In this document: in pieces, positions 50,150 through 60,026 of the stretch
How positions within the stretch are numbered: the first letter of the stretch is position 1
Layout of the letters: every line of letters starts with the position of its first letter
Origin: Aliivibrio sp. S3MY1
GTDB taxonomy: Bacteria > Pseudomonadota > Gammaproteobacteria > Enterobacterales > Vibrionaceae
Length of the DNA: 64,000 bases
Assembly: GCF_028765575.1 (NCBI RefSeq)
Contig: NZ_JARACO010000008.1
Span: 1 to 64,000, forward strand
Direction: 5' to 3'
Made by a program: the position numbers and the translations under genes
The notes under the pieces: generated by a model
Databases searched by the model: none
Seen by the model: the letters and a program-made list of their open reading frames with translations, nothing else
What the model was told of the DNA's origin: nothing

Positions 50150-51754
50150 TTAGTGTTTCATGTAGCTTTTTTGTTGATTAAACTCAGGTTTTAGTTGCTC
50201 CGTTACATGACGAGCAAAACCACTGCCTGCTTCGTGATAGATATTAAAGGCAGCATCAACCCCTTGTTCAATTAATCCTTCAATTTGGTCATTATAAGCG
50301 GCAATTGCTGCTGTTTGGCCCTGGTAGTTTCGTGATTGTAATTGTTCTAAGGCAAATTGATTACCTTGATGATTTGGCATCGCTAATAAAACCAGTTTTA
50401 CGTGCGAGGTAGATAAAATTCGTTCCCAAAAATCAGGGTCGGTTGCATCACCAGATATTACATTACGACCAAGCTCTTGATGCTGTTTCGCTGATTCTTC
50501 TCGAAGCTCAATACCTAAAATAATGTCACCGTATTTTTCTTTTAGTTCATCGTACGCACCGCTACCAATGCGGCCCATGCCAAGAATTAATATCTGAGCG
50601 CGTCCTGGATTGATCAGTTTATCCATTGGATTTAAACGTTCGGCAGTATTTTCTTTTAACCAATGGCGAGAACGTTGATAAATCGCATGGCCGAAGTTAT
50701 TTAAAGGAGCTGAAATAATAAAAGAAATAGAAACGGCAATAGCAATTGCAACAAGGCTGTCAGCAGGTAACCATCCCATTTTGAAGGCTAAACCACCGAC
50801 AATAAGGCCAAACTCACTATAGTTGAATAATGTGAGAGAGGTCAGAAGGGAGGTTCTTACCCGGAACTTAAATTTATTAATGATAATAAAGTATAAGAAG
50901 CCTTTTACTGGCAGCAATAAAATAAGGAAAATAGCGAGCGTTAAGCCTGCTAATGTTGGTGCTGCTGATAAACCGATATTTAAGAAAAAACAGATAAGAA
51001 GTATTTCTTTTAAATTAAATAGTGATTTGGATAATTCCGAGGCTTTAGAATGACTAGCCAATAGCATTCCCAAAATAAGTGCGCCGAGATCAGGTTTCAT
51101 TCCAACCAATTCAAATGTACCAGCCCCTGCAACTAAGGCTAAGAAAATACCGTAAAGTACCAACATTTCACCATGTCCAGCCCAGTCTAACAACTTAAAG
51201 AATAAAGGCCTTAGGAGAGGAAGTCCAAATAAAGCGAGCGCTGTAATTTCTGGGATCTTTCCTGTTGAAGCGGTTAAGAATACAACCGCGAAGATATCTT
51301 GCATAACAAGAATACCAATGGCTAGAGTTCCGTAAGTTGCATTCATTTCCCCTTTTTCTTGGAGAGCTTTAACGGCAAATACGGTACTAGAGAAAGACAA
51401 TGCAAAACCAAAAAGAACTAGCTGTGCAGTATCAATGTCTGCAAGCATACTAATGCCAAGTAATTTAAGGCCAAGAAGGGCGAAAGTAAAAAATAGAGTC
51501 GAGAATACATTATGAAGTGTTGCCCCTAACCAAATTTCTTTAGCGAGTAAGGTTTTTATATCTAATTTTAAGCCAATTGAGAATAGAAGAAGGGTGACGC
51601 CAAGATCAGCAAAGGTAGATAGTGCATCGTTAGATTGAAAGCCAAGTGCATGTAATCCGAACCCAGCCAATAGAAAACCAACTAATGGAGGTAAATTAAT
51701 TTTTAATGCTATAAACCCCATTACAAATGCTGCAATGATAAAAAGTAATTCCAT
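50150..51754 (-). CDS. Kef/CPA2-type cation:proton antiporter with TrkA-N domain
   Basis: The 534-residue protein has about 11-12 membrane helices (residues 1-370) of the CPA2 family with GFLLAGFGLHALGF near the start. A cytoplasmic Rossmann TrkA-N/RCK-like domain follows (about 385-510), with ILILGMGRIGSGAYDEL and GDATDPDFWE. It probably exchanges K+ or Na+ for protons. It resembles E. coli YbaL/KefB in layout, but not closely enough for a symbol. I chose ATG 51754 over a TTG at 51781, since the protein then begins in the first membrane helix and AGGA lies upstream. Confidence 0.85.
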   Translation of the reverse strand: MELLFIIAAFVMGFIALKINLPPLVGFLLAGFGLHALGFQSNDALSTFADLGVTLLLFSIGLKLDIKTLLAKEIWLGATLHNVFSTLFFTFALLGLKLLGISMLADIDTAQLVLFGFALSFSSTVFAVKALQEKGEMNATYGTLAIGILVMQDIFAVVFLTASTGKIPEITALALFGLPLLRPLFFKLLDWAGHGEMLVLYGIFLALVAGAGTFELVGMKPDLGALILGMLLASHSKASELSKSLFNLKEILLICFFLNIGLSAAPTLAGLTLAIFLILLLPVKGFLYFIIINKFKFRVRTSLLTSLTLFNYSEFGLIVGGLAFKMGWLPADSLVAIAIAVSISFIISAPLNNFGHAIYQRSRHWLKENTAERLNPMDKLINPGRAQILILGMGRIGSGAYDELKEKYGDIILGIELREESAKQHQELGRNVISGDATDPDFWERILSTSHVKLVLLAMPNHQGNQFALEQLQSRNYQGQTAAIAAYNDQIEGLIEQGVDAAFNIYHEAGSGFARHVTEQLKPEFNQQKSYMKH

Positions 51755-51780
51755 ATACAATATGTTCCTAAAAATATTCA

Positions 51781-51809
51781 AAAAAAAGGGCTACAGAAAG
51801 CAGCCCTAG
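51781..51809 (-). terminator. Terminator after nagAC
   Basis: AGGGCT and AGCCCT pair around nine bases, followed by seven Ts on the minus strand. Confidence 0.85.
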
Positions 51810-51835
51810 AATAACATGTTAAAAATTATTTATGA

Positions 51836-53050
51836 TTATTCATCTAATAATTTTTGCAATAATACGCCATTAAGCATTGCACGCTTCACCATTGAAAAGG
51901 CACCAATGGTTGGTTGTTCATGAAGCTCTGATGCAACGATAGGCAAATCTTTATGGAAAGCCGTTAATGATTGGTTTTTAATACAATTACGGATCGCAGC
52001 AAAAAGAATCTTATCTGATTGGGTGATTGCACCGGAAATGACAATTTTTTGTGGATTAAACAAGTTAATCGTCATTGCTATTGCTTTACCAAGTTGGTTG
52101 CCTACTCGTAGCAAAGTTTGTGTTGCCAGTTCATCATCATGATTGGCCGCATGACATATATCTGCCATTGTGATGTTGTCTAGCTGTGAAAGGCTTGAAG
52201 GATAACCTTGCTCAAGTAAAGATTTAATGCGTGCGATAATTGCAGGGTTTGCTGCTACGGTTTCTAAACAACCGAAATTACCACATTGACACTTATCGCC
52301 AATAGGGTCGATCTGAATATGACCAATCTCACCAACATTGCGGTTATGGCCAAGGAATACTTTGCCATTAACGATAATCCCTGCACCTGTACCACGGTGA
52401 ACGCTGACTAAAATAGAATCATAGCAATCTTTAGATGCGCCAAAATAATGCTCGGCTAGAGCTAAACCACGGACATCATTACCAACAAAACATTGAGTAT
52501 TAAAAGTATCTCTAATGAAATCTGCTAATGCTAATTTATCTATATCGGTATTTGGCATATATTCTACAACCCCAGTTTCAGGGTTAACTAAGCCTGGAAG
52601 GGTGATGCCGATAGCAATTAATTGCTTAATTGTATCTTGATTTTGTGTAATAAAATTTTGAAGTAATTTATTTAAGCCATCTAAAAGATGTTCTTGATTA
52701 CTATAATGAAATTCTTGATATTCACTGGCTAATTCTTTTGTTGAAAGATCAAAAAGACTTAACTGGATATAATCACGGCCTAAACGTACCGCGATGGAGT
52801 GAAAAGGTTCAGTTTCGGTGGTCAAAGAGATGGCTCTTCGGCCACCAGTTGACGCTTGTTGCGCGACTTCTTTAATTAAGCCGCGCTCCAATAATTGACG
52901 GGTTATTTTGGTAACACTTGCTGGAGCAAGCTGACTAACATCAGCGATTTGAATTCGAGATATCGGTCCTTTTTGGTCGATTAAACGATAAACAGCCGCA
53001 CTGTTTAATTGTTTTACAAGATCTACATTACCAATTTGTCCGTCAGTCAT
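51836..53050 (-). CDS. nagC: N-acetylglucosamine repressor NagC (ROK family)
   Basis: NagC represses GlcNAc uptake and catabolism and is released by GlcNAc-6-P. The 404-residue protein has an N-terminal winged helix (about 10-75, GPISRIQIADVSQLAPASV). The ROK sugar-phosphate domain has GITLPGLVNPETG, GTGAGIIVNGKVFLG and the zinc motif CQCGNFGCLE near residue 250. It starts two bases after nagA stops, so it is co-transcribed. In A. fischeri NagC is reported to influence squid colonisation. Two candidate operators lie before nagE. Confidence 0.95.
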   Translation of the reverse strand: MTDGQIGNVDLVKQLNSAAVYRLIDQKGPISRIQIADVSQLAPASVTKITRQLLERGLIKEVAQQASTGGRRAISLTTETEPFHSIAVRLGRDYIQLSLFDLSTKELASEYQEFHYSNQEHLLDGLNKLLQNFITQNQDTIKQLIAIGITLPGLVNPETGVVEYMPNTDIDKLALADFIRDTFNTQCFVGNDVRGLALAEHYFGASKDCYDSILVSVHRGTGAGIIVNGKVFLGHNRNVGEIGHIQIDPIGDKCQCGNFGCLETVAANPAIIARIKSLLEQGYPSSLSQLDNITMADICHAANHDDELATQTLLRVGNQLGKAIAMTINLFNPQKIVISGAITQSDKILFAAIRNCIKNQSLTAFHKDLPIVASELHEQPTIGAFSMVKRAMLNGVLLQKLLDE

Positions 53051-53052
53051 AA

Positions 53053-54189
53053 TTAACTTTGCTCGTATTGTCCGTTCACAACAGTCGCTTTTACATTGAA
53101 GTCACGATCAAAAATTGCAAGGTTTGCAACCATGTTCTTTTTGATTCGGCCAAGTTTATTATCTACACCCATTGCTTGAGCTGGATATAGAGTAGCCATA
53201 CGTAGAGCTTCGTCTAAAGCGATACCAACGTGCTCAACTGTATTCTGAACTGCTTCAATCATAGTCAGAGCTGAGCCGCCTAATGTGCCATTTTCATCAA
53301 CACATTTACCATCCTTGTAATATACTTTCTTACCCACAAAAATAAAGTATTCCATGTCAGCACCTGCAGGAGCTGTGGCATCCGTCACTAATACTAGTTT
53401 TTCTTTCTTTATTTTGTGTGCAATACGGATGTTTGCATAATCAACATGGAAGCCATCCGCTATGATGCCAGCATAAACATCTGGTGTATCGTAGATAGCA
53501 CCAACAACACCAGGTTCACGACCAACCATTGGCGTCATTGCATTGAATAAATGCGTAGCAAAAGTAATACCTGATTCAAAACCTTGGCGAGCTTCAGCAT
53601 AAGTTGCGTTAGTGTGACCAATAGAAACGACAATACCCGCTTTATGAAGACGTTCAATGTGCTCAGGATCATTTTGTTCAGGTGCCAGTGTTACTTTTGC
53701 AATTAAATCTGCGTTATCACAGATTAATTGGATCATATCAGAATCTGATTGACGGATATGGTCGACGCTATGAATGCCTTTTTTCATTACGTTTAAGTAA
53801 GGGCCTTCAAGGTGTAAACCTAAAGATTGGTTTTGATACTTCGCGTGGTATTCACGAGCTGCGGTAATTGAAGCGCGCATATCCTCATCTGAAGAAGTAA
53901 TCAAAGTAGGTAAGAAGCTAGTACAACCAGATTTAAGGTTTGCTTCATGCATGATCTGCATTGTTTCTGCTGTGATTTCATCATTTAGCATCACACCACC
54001 ACAGCCATTTAATTGTAGGTCAATAAAACCAGGGCTAAGGTTGGCACCATTTAAATCTACTAATTCAATGCCTTGTGGTAGTTCTGAAGCGAGGCAGATG
54101 GCTTCGATTTCTGTTCCGTTAATGATAACAGAATGATCAACAAGAACATCGTTACCAGTATAAACCTTACAGTTAGTTAGCGCATACAT
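53053..54189 (-). CDS. nagA: N-acetylglucosamine-6-phosphate deacetylase
   Basis: NagA converts GlcNAc-6-P to GlcN-6-P and acetate. The 378-residue amidohydrolase (E. coli 382) has the metal/substrate motifs HLEGPYLN near residue 128, [12 protein letters not shown] near 190, [11 protein letters not shown] near 212 and VTDATAPAG near 270 with the catalytic Asp. AGGA stands about seven bases before the ATG. The divergon is nagE / nagA-nagC; nagB (GlcN-6-P deaminase) is not next to it, unlike E. coli. Confidence 0.96.
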   Translation of the reverse strand: MYALTNCKVYTGNDVLVDHSVIINGTEIEAICLASELPQGIELVDLNGANLSPGFIDLQLNGCGGVMLNDEITAETMQIMHEANLKSGCTSFLPTLITSSDEDMRASITAAREYHAKYQNQSLGLHLEGPYLNVMKKGIHSVDHIRQSDSDMIQLICDNADLIAKVTLAPEQNDPEHIERLHKAGIVVSIGHTNATYAEARQGFESGITFATHLFNAMTPMVGREPGVVGAIYDTPDVYAGIIADGFHVDYANIRIAHKIKKEKLVLVTDATAPAGADMEYFIFVGKKVYYKDGKCVDENGTLGGSALTMIEAVQNTVEHVGIALDEALRMATLYPAQAMGVDNKLGRIKKNMVANLAIFDRDFNVKATVVNGQYEQS

Positions 54190-54219
54190 AGCTTGAATCC
54201 TTTAGTTATAATTTAGAGT

Positions 54220-54244
54220 ACGAAAAAATATGAACTTTTTTCGT
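54220..54244. repeat. Inverted repeat in the nagA leader
   Basis: ACGAAAAAA and TTTTTTCGT flank a seven-base loop, 31 bases upstream of the nagA start. It may form a hairpin in the nagAC leader or be an operator half-match; it does not follow the spacing of the NagC sites near nagE. Confidence 0.5.
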
Positions 54245-54435
54245 TGAAATTTTTAAGCAAGTGAAAATAGAACTGCTTACTGAGCGATACACTCAAATTG
54301 TCTAAATGTTTCGTTCAGTAATGACAATGTTTGACTCTATATGAGACAAATATTATTCCTGATGCTCTATTCTTTCGAATGATAAAATAAGTTTTATGAT
54401 CTCGCTAGCAAAAACCCCTAAATATTCACTCTGCA

Positions 54436-54451
54436 GGTGATAATGATCACA
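54436..54451 (+). promoter_or_regulatory. CRP-like site in the nagE-nagA gap
   Basis: GGTGA-TAATGA-TCACA matches the CRP consensus TGTGA-N6-TCACA at nine of ten positions. It lies 13 bases before the first NagC-like operator. Catabolite control of nag genes by CRP is established in E. coli. Confidence 0.55.
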
Positions 54452-54463
54452 ATTAGCTCGCTT

Positions 54464-54485
54464 TTAATTTGCGGGGCGAAATTAA
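54464..54485. promoter_or_regulatory. NagC-like operator 1
   Basis: TTAATTT and AAATTAA flank an eight-base GC-rich centre (GCGGGGCG), a 22-base palindrome of the form reported for NagC boxes. It lies about 105 bases before nagE. Confidence 0.65.
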
Positions 54486-54503
54486 TCACTTACACTGGCC
54501 CTG

Positions 54504-54525
54504 TTAATAACGAGTAGCGAAATAA
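54504..54525. promoter_or_regulatory. NagC-like operator 2
   Basis: TTAAT...GCGAAATAA is a 22-base site with the same right half as operator 1 and a weaker left half. Its centre is 40 bases from the centre of operator 1, about four helical turns, which would allow paired binding on one DNA face. Confidence 0.5.
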
Positions 54526-54588
54526 GTTTATTGTGAATTTATCTCACTATTCAAAAAAATCTAAAATCCTTATAGGGGGAATCTAAAG

Positions 54589-56079
54589 GTGAATATTTTA
54601 GGATATTTTCAAAAAGTAGGTAAAGCACTGATGGTACCAGTTGCTACACTACCTGCAGCAGCAATTTTAATGGGTATTGGTTACTGGATTGATCCAGTGG
54701 CTTGGGGCGGTAACAGTGCACTAGCCGCGTTTTTAATTAAAGCTGGTGCGGCTATCATCGACAACATGTCTGTACTGTTCGCAGTTGGTGTTGCTTATGG
54801 TATGTCTAAAGATAAAGATGGTGCAGCAGCACTTTCTGGTTTTGTTGGTTTCCTTGTTGTAACAACACTTCTTGCACCTGGTGCAGTAGCTCAAATTCAA
54901 GGTATTGATCCTTCTGCAGTTCCTGCTGCATTTGGTAAAATCAATAACCAATTTGTTGGTATCCTAGTTGGTATCGTATCTGCTGAGATCTACAACCGTT
55001 TCTCTGCTGTTGAACTGCATAAAGCACTTGCATTCTTCTCTGGTAAGCGTCTTGTACCTATCTTAACTTCTTTTGCAGGTATCTTAATCGCATTCGTACT
55101 AATGTACGTATGGCCTTCAATCTACGGTGGCCTTGTACACTTTGGTGAATCAATCCAAGGTATGGGTTCTGTTGGTGCTGGTATCTATGCATTCTTCAAC
55201 CGTCTACTTATCCCTGTAGGTCTTCACCATGCACTTAACTCAGTGTTCTGGTTCGACGTTGCTGGTATTAACGACATTCCTAACTTCCTAGGTGGCGCTA
55301 AGTCTATCGCTGAAGGTACGGCAACTGTCGGTGTTACAGGTATGTACCAAGCTGGTTTCTTCCCAATTATGATGTTTGGTCTACCTGGTGCTGCACTAGC
55401 TATTTACCACACAGCTAAAATTGAGAACAAAGAAAAAGTAGCAGGTATCATGATCGCTGCTGGTTTCGCATCGTTCTTTACAGGTGTTACTGAACCACTT
55501 GAATTCTCATTCATGTTCCTTGCTCCTGCACTATATGTAGTTCACGCAGCATTAACAGGTATCTCAGTATTCATCGCAGCTTCAATGCAGTGGATTGCAG
55601 GTTTCGGTTTCTCAGCAGGTCTAGTAGATATGGTTCTTTCTACTCGTAACCCACTCGCTGTTAATTGGTACATGCTAATTATCCAAGGTATCGTGTTCTT
55701 CGCAATCTACTACTTCGTATTCCGCGCTGTAATCGTTAAGTTCAATCTTAAGACTCCAGGCCGTGAAGACGACGATGAAGAAGAAAGCTCAATTCGTGGT
55801 TCAAAAGAAACGAGTGAACTTGCTAAGCAGTATCTTAAAGCGCTTGGCGGTCACGAAAATCTAGAAAACATCGATGCTTGTATCACTCGTCTACGTCTAA
55901 CTCTTAAAGACACTAGCGTAATCAGTGAAAAGCAACTTAAAGGTCTTGGTGCAATGGGTGTAGTGAAACTTGGTTCAAACAACGTTCAAGTTATCCTAGG
56001 TCCTCTTGCTGAAATCGTTGCTGGCGAAATGAAAAAAATCCCAGCATCTGAAGATTTAAGTGCAGTAGCATTACCATAA
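54589..56079 (+). CDS. nagE: PTS N-acetylglucosamine transporter subunit IICB
   Basis: NagE imports GlcNAc and phosphorylates it to GlcNAc-6-P. The 496-residue protein has the EIIC membrane domain (about 1-385, starting NILGYFQKVGKALMVPVATL) and an acidic linker (DDDEEE). The EIIB domain has phosphocysteine near 431 in DACITRLRLTLKD. The EIIA domain fused in E. coli NagE (648 residues) is absent, so EIIA must come from another protein such as EIIA-Glc. The start is GTG with a GGGGG stretch about nine bases upstream. Divergent from nagAC with operators between. Confidence 0.94.
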   Translation: MNILGYFQKVGKALMVPVATLPAAAILMGIGYWIDPVAWGGNSALAAFLIKAGAAIIDNMSVLFAVGVAYGMSKDKDGAAALSGFVGFLVVTTLLAPGAVAQIQGIDPSAVPAAFGKINNQFVGILVGIVSAEIYNRFSAVELHKALAFFSGKRLVPILTSFAGILIAFVLMYVWPSIYGGLVHFGESIQGMGSVGAGIYAFFNRLLIPVGLHHALNSVFWFDVAGINDIPNFLGGAKSIAEGTATVGVTGMYQAGFFPIMMFGLPGAALAIYHTAKIENKEKVAGIMIAAGFASFFTGVTEPLEFSFMFLAPALYVVHAALTGISVFIAASMQWIAGFGFSAGLVDMVLSTRNPLAVNWYMLIIQGIVFFAIYYFVFRAVIVKFNLKTPGREDDDEEESSIRGSKETSELAKQYLKALGGHENLENIDACITRLRLTLKDTSVISEKQLKGLGAMGVVKLGSNNVQVILGPLAEIVAGEMKKIPASEDLSAVALP

Positions 56080-56106
56080 TTATTGAGTAAATAAACTCAA
56101 ATAACG

Positions 56107-56136
56107 AAGCCGCTCTAGTTAGAGCGGCTTTTTTTA
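56107..56136 (+). terminator. Terminator after nagE
   Basis: AGCCGCTCTA and TAGAGCGGCT form a ten-base stem followed by seven Ts. Confidence 0.9.
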
Positions 56137-56254
56137 TGCAAATAAAGAAACTATTTGATTCTATATATTGAGTATTGGCGCATAATTGTGGATCATAGGG
56201 CTATATGAACAATCTGTTCTTTTTGCAATTACTAATACCAATGAGGTGCTTTAG

Positions 56255-57913
56255 ATGAGTGAAACTGAAACTCGTCCTACCAACTTTATCCGTCAAATTA
56301 TTGATGAAGACCTAAAGTCAGGTAAACATTCCAGTGTCCATACTCGTTTCCCGCCAGAGCCAAATGGCTATCTGCATATCGGACACGCAAAATCTATCTG
56401 TTTGAATTTTGGTATTGCTCAAGATTACCAGGGACAGTGTAATCTACGTTTTGATGATACTAACCCTGAAAAAGAAGATATTGAATACGTTGAATCAATC
56501 AAAAATGACGTTAAGTGGTTAGGTTTTGATTGGAGTGGTGATATTCATTACTCTTCAAACTATTTTGATAAACTGTATGACTACGCAGTTGAATTGATTG
56601 AGAAAGGCTTAGCTTATGTTGATGAGCTAACCTCAGATCAAATCCGTGAGTACCGTGGTTCTTTGAAGGAGCCGGGTAAAAACAGTCCATACCGTGATCG
56701 TAGCGTAGAAGATAACCTTGCGCTATTTGAACAAATGCGTGATGGTAAATTTAAAGAAGGAACGATCTGCCTACGTGCAAAAATCGACATGGCTTCTTCT
56801 TTTATCGTAATGCGTGATCCAGTAATTTATCGTATTCGTTTCGCTTCTCATCACCAAACAGGTGATAAGTGGTGTATCTACCCAATGTACGATTTTACTC
56901 ACTGTATTTCTGATGCGCTTGAAGGCATTACGCATTCAATCTGTACGTTAGAATTCCAAGATAACCGTCGTTTATACGATTGGGTATTAGAAAATATTAC
57001 AATTGATTGCCAGCCACATCAGTATGAGTTTAGTCGTCTAAACTTAGAATACACAATCATGTCTAAGCGTAAGCTGAATGAACTTGTGACTGAAAAATTA
57101 GTAAACGGTTGGGATGATCCACGTATGCCTACCGTTTCAGGCTTACGTCGTCGTGGTTTTACTGCTGCTTCTATTCGCGAGTTCTGTAAGCGTATTGGTG
57201 TGACTAAGCAAGAAAACATGATCGAATTTGGCTCATTAGAATCTTGTATTCGTGATGACTTAAATGAAAATGCACCTCGTGCAATGGCGGTTCTTGAGCC
57301 TGTTAAAATCGTAATTGAAAACTACGAAGAAGGTAAAGTTGAGACACTTAGCGTAGCTAATCATCCTAATAAACCTGAAATGGGTAAGCGCGATGTGCCA
57401 TTCACTCGTGAAGTGTACATTGAACAAGATGACTTCCGTGAAGAAGCAAACAAAAAATATAAGCGTTTGGTTCTTGGTAAAGAAGTTCGTCTACGTGGTG
57501 CTTATGTTATTCAAGCAAACCGTATTGAAAAAGACGAAGCCGGTAACATTACCACTATTTTCTGTAGCTATGATGCAGAAACGCTAGGTAAAAACCCAGC
57601 AGATGGCCGTAAAGTGAAGGGCGTTATTCATTGGGTATCAGCAGAGAAAGCCATTCCTGCAGAGATCCGTTTATACGATCGTTTATTCAACGTGCCAAAC
57701 CCTGCAGCTTTAGAAGATTTCTCAGAGAGTATTAATCCTGAGTCATTGATCACTAAGAATGGTTTTGTAGAACCAAGCTTAGCAACAGCAGAAGCAGAAG
57801 CGGGCTATCAGTTTGAGCGTACTGGTTACTTCTGTATTGATAACAAAGACTCTACACCAGAGGCTCTTGTTTTCAACCGTACAGTAGGCTTACGTGATAC
57901 TTGGGAAGGTTAA
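56255..57913 (+). CDS. glnS: Glutaminyl-tRNA synthetase
   Basis: GlnS charges tRNA-Gln. The 552-residue class I synthetase (E. coli 554) has [17 protein letters not shown] with HIGH at about residues 41-44 and the KMSKS equivalent IMSKRKL near 269. The C-terminal anticodon-binding beta barrels follow (about 340-550). The start has GAGGTG upstream. Its position between nagE and fur matches the E. coli order (nagE-glnS, then fur-fldA-seqA-pgm). Confidence 0.97.
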   Translation: MSETETRPTNFIRQIIDEDLKSGKHSSVHTRFPPEPNGYLHIGHAKSICLNFGIAQDYQGQCNLRFDDTNPEKEDIEYVESIKNDVKWLGFDWSGDIHYSSNYFDKLYDYAVELIEKGLAYVDELTSDQIREYRGSLKEPGKNSPYRDRSVEDNLALFEQMRDGKFKEGTICLRAKIDMASSFIVMRDPVIYRIRFASHHQTGDKWCIYPMYDFTHCISDALEGITHSICTLEFQDNRRLYDWVLENITIDCQPHQYEFSRLNLEYTIMSKRKLNELVTEKLVNGWDDPRMPTVSGLRRRGFTAASIREFCKRIGVTKQENMIEFGSLESCIRDDLNENAPRAMAVLEPVKIVIENYEEGKVETLSVANHPNKPEMGKRDVPFTREVYIEQDDFREEANKKYKRLVLGKEVRLRGAYVIQANRIEKDEAGNITTIFCSYDAETLGKNPADGRKVKGVIHWVSAEKAIPAEIRLYDRLFNVPNPAALEDFSESINPESLITKNGFVEPSLATAEAEAGYQFERTGYFCIDNKDSTPEALVFNRTVGLRDTWEG

Positions 57914-57934
57914 TCTTCACTAAGTAATAAACAA

Positions 57935-57966
57935 TAAAAAACCAGCAGAAATGCTGGTTTTTTTAT
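57935..57966. terminator. Bidirectional terminator between glnS and fur
   Basis: AAACCAGCA and TGCTGGTTT pair around a short loop with A and T runs on both sides; glnS and fur are convergent here. Confidence 0.88.
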
Positions 57967-57991
57967 GACTTCTATTTGTTATATTGAACGA

Positions 57992-58435
57992 TTAACCGTT
58001 ATGAGCTTCATTATTTTCAATGCAGTCGCCAGTAATACAGTGGCCGTATAGATATAAACTGTGGTTTGTTAGTCGTACATTATATTTTTGTGCAATTTCT
58101 TTTTGACGCTCTTCAATCATTTCATCAGAGAATTCGATCACTTTACCACAATCTAGGCAAACTAAATGATCATGATGATGTTGAGTTGCTAATTCAAATA
58201 CAGATTTACCACCTTCAAAGTGGTGACGAGTAACGATACCTGCATCATCAAATTGGTTTAATACACGATATACAGTAGCAAGACCAATTTCTTCGCCAAT
58301 ATCTATTAATTTTTTATACAAATCTTCTGCACTGATGTGTTGGCAATCTGGTTGTTGAAGTACTTCTAAAATCTTTAGGCGTGGAAGAGTAACCTTTAAA
58401 CCGGCTTTTTTTAGTGCTTGGTTGTTATCTGACAT
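57992..58435 (-). CDS. fur: Ferric uptake regulator Fur
   Basis: Fur represses iron uptake genes with Fe(II). The 147-residue protein begins MSDNNQALKKAGLKVTLP, has the winged helix (about 10-80, ATVYRVLNQFDDAG) and the metal region HHHDHLVCLDCGKVIEF. A C-terminal pair HCITGDC follows. ATG 58435 has AGGAA six bases upstream and gives the Vibrio Fur start; the ATG at 58456 lies upstream of that ribosome site. It ends ENNEAHNG, shorter than V. cholerae Fur. No clear Fur box stands before it. Confidence 0.95.
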   Translation of the reverse strand: MSDNNQALKKAGLKVTLPRLKILEVLQQPDCQHISAEDLYKKLIDIGEEIGLATVYRVLNQFDDAGIVTRHHFEGGKSVFELATQHHHDHLVCLDCGKVIEFSDEMIEERQKEIAQKYNVRLTNHSLYLYGHCITGDCIENNEAHNG

Positions 58436-58615
58436 CGACTTTTCCTGTGTTGACATTCTGCATCGATTTTTTGTGCAGTTTTAATAAGTTAATTATAGGG
58501 AACATTCAATCCAGTTGATACCTTATCTGCACGATCTCTTATAAAAAAATAGATGTTGATCTTTTGTTGAAAACGTTATTATTATGAGGTCAGACCAGAA
58601 TTAAGGATGATAAAC

Positions 58616-59080
58616 ATGTATAAGTACTTTACCCCAAAAATAGTCAGAAGGGCATTGAATATTTGGCCACCATTTTGGGGGGCTGGGATCTCTATCCAAA
58701 CGATTGCTCCTGATTTTCAAGAAGTGCGAGTGATATTAAAAGATCGTTTTTGGAGTCGTAATGCAAATAGAAGCCAGTACGGAGGAAGTATTTTTTCTAT
58801 GACAGATCCTGTGTTTTCGTTAATGTTAATGGGGATACTGAGAGAGGAGTATTTTGTTTGGGATAAGCAATCGGAAATAGATTTTATTTCACCAGGTACC
58901 AGTGAGTTAAATGCACACTTTTTGATTTCAAACGAGAAAATTAAAGAAATTAAGCTGCTGACTGAAGCTGGAGAGAAGTGTTTTCCGAAATTTGAAGTAT
59001 ATATATATGATAAAAAAGGAAAAGCAGTCGCGCGGGTGAATAGAACCTTGTATGTAAGGAAAAAACCAGAGTTTAGATGA
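58616..59080 (+). CDS. DUF4442 hotdog-fold protein, thioesterase-like
   Basis: The 154-residue protein reads as a DUF4442 member: an N-terminal helix RRALNIWPPFWGAGI and NANRSQYGGSIFSMTDPVF, the hotdog helix. A C-terminal strand set (KFEVYIYDKKGKAVARVNRT) follows. Hotdog proteins often hydrolyse acyl-CoA thioesters, but the substrate of this group is unknown. The ATG at 58616 has AAGGA eight bases upstream; an ATG at 58607 sits on the ribosome site itself. It is a single gene between fur and fldA, a position that is not occupied in E. coli. Confidence 0.75.
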   Translation: MYKYFTPKIVRRALNIWPPFWGAGISIQTIAPDFQEVRVILKDRFWSRNANRSQYGGSIFSMTDPVFSLMLMGILREEYFVWDKQSEIDFISPGTSELNAHFLISNEKIKEIKLLTEAGEKCFPKFEVYIYDKKGKAVARVNRTLYVRKKPEFR

Positions 59081-59124
59081 TGCTCTCTATTCTTTTATGA
59101 TAAAAGATAAGGAGAGAGCATCAT
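59077..59124. terminator. Long hairpin between the DUF4442 gene and fldA
   Basis: ATGATGCTCTCT and AGAGAGCATCAT form a perfect 12-base stem; inside, TCTTTTAT and ATAAAAGA form a second stem. It overlaps the end of the DUF4442 stop region and stands 8 bases from the end of fldA, so it probably ends both convergent transcripts despite the lack of a long T run. Confidence 0.7.
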
Positions 59125-59132
59125 AATGAGAA

Positions 59133-59660
59133 TTAGTCTTCTAATTCTGCAAGACACATTTCTTCATGAATTTGAGTAACCCATGCAGTAACACGTGTTT
59201 CTGTTAGCTCAGGTTGACGATCTTCATCAATACATAGACCAACGAAATTATTTTCGTCGACTAATGCTTTAGATGCTTCAAATTCATAACCTTCAGTTGG
59301 CCAATGACCAATGATAGTTCCGCCTTTCGCTTCAACGATATCACGGATATTGCCCATAGCATCACAGAAGTATTCAGCGTAATCTTCTTGATCACCACAA
59401 CCAAAGATAGCAACAAGTTTAGTTGAGAAATCAATACCTTCTAATTCAGGAAAGAAATCATCCCAATCACATTGAGCTTCACCGTAGTACCATGTAGGGA
59501 TACCTAAAAGAAGAAGATCGAAATTATCAATGTCTTCTTTACTGCTTTTTGCAATGTCTTGAACATGAACCAGCTTTTTACCAAGCTGTTTTTGAATCAT
59601 CTTGCCAATAGCCTCAGTGTTACCTGTATCGCTACCAAAGAAGAGTCCTACACTTGCCAT
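59133..59660 (-). CDS. fldA: Flavodoxin I
   Basis: This FMN electron carrier feeds enzymes such as methionine synthase and the radical-SAM and isoprenoid enzymes. The 175-residue protein (E. coli 176) has the phosphate loop GSDTGNTEA at residues 9-17, the WYYGEAQCDWDDF flavin region (near 57) and GCGDQEDYAEYFCDAMG (near 90). It is the long-chain type. DUF2788 and ybfF are upstream on the same strand; together with convergent fur nearby it fits the iron-related neighbourhood of E. coli. Confidence 0.96.
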   Translation of the reverse strand: MASVGLFFGSDTGNTEAIGKMIQKQLGKKLVHVQDIAKSSKEDIDNFDLLLLGIPTWYYGEAQCDWDDFFPELEGIDFSTKLVAIFGCGDQEDYAEYFCDAMGNIRDIVEAKGGTIIGHWPTEGYEFEASKALVDENNFVGLCIDEDRQPELTETRVTAWVTQIHEEMCLAELED

Positions 59661-59718
59661 ATGATGAATACCTGTATTGTCTGTGTTAATTAAAAATAGT
59701 TAGTATTAGATCTGGATA

Positions 59719-59940
59719 TCAACCAAGACCGGAACCTTCCCAGCTTAGTTGAATAAGTCCTTTTGCTATAAAGCCTGCACAACCTAAGAATAGAACAAGC
59801 CAAACGATTTTTCGGCCAAAAGGAGGAACATTTGCTTGTTTAAGGACATCTTTAATCGCCATGCCGATAAAGAAGAATATCGAGGCAAACAGTAAATCTA
59901 AGCCAATAGATTCAATGAGATCAAAATGTTCATATAGCAT
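59719..59940 (-). CDS. DUF2788 small membrane protein
   Basis: The 73-residue protein has two membrane helices (about residues 13-29 and 45-63) joined by the conserved KDVLKQANVPPFGRKI loop. It matches DUF2788, found in Vibrio and relatives between ybfF and fldA. Function unknown. An 86-base gap separates it from ybfF and a 58-base gap from fldA, so co-transcription is likely. Confidence 0.8.
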   Translation of the reverse strand: MLYEHFDLIESIGLDLLFASIFFFIGMAIKDVLKQANVPPFGRKIVWLVLFLGCAGFIAKGLIQLSWEGSGLG

Positions 59941-60026
59941 GAATCACCCTTATCTAAGTTAGCGACCTTAATTTGATCGAATAATTTGGCAAAACTATAT
60001 CATAGCTTTGACTTTGTTGGTATGGC

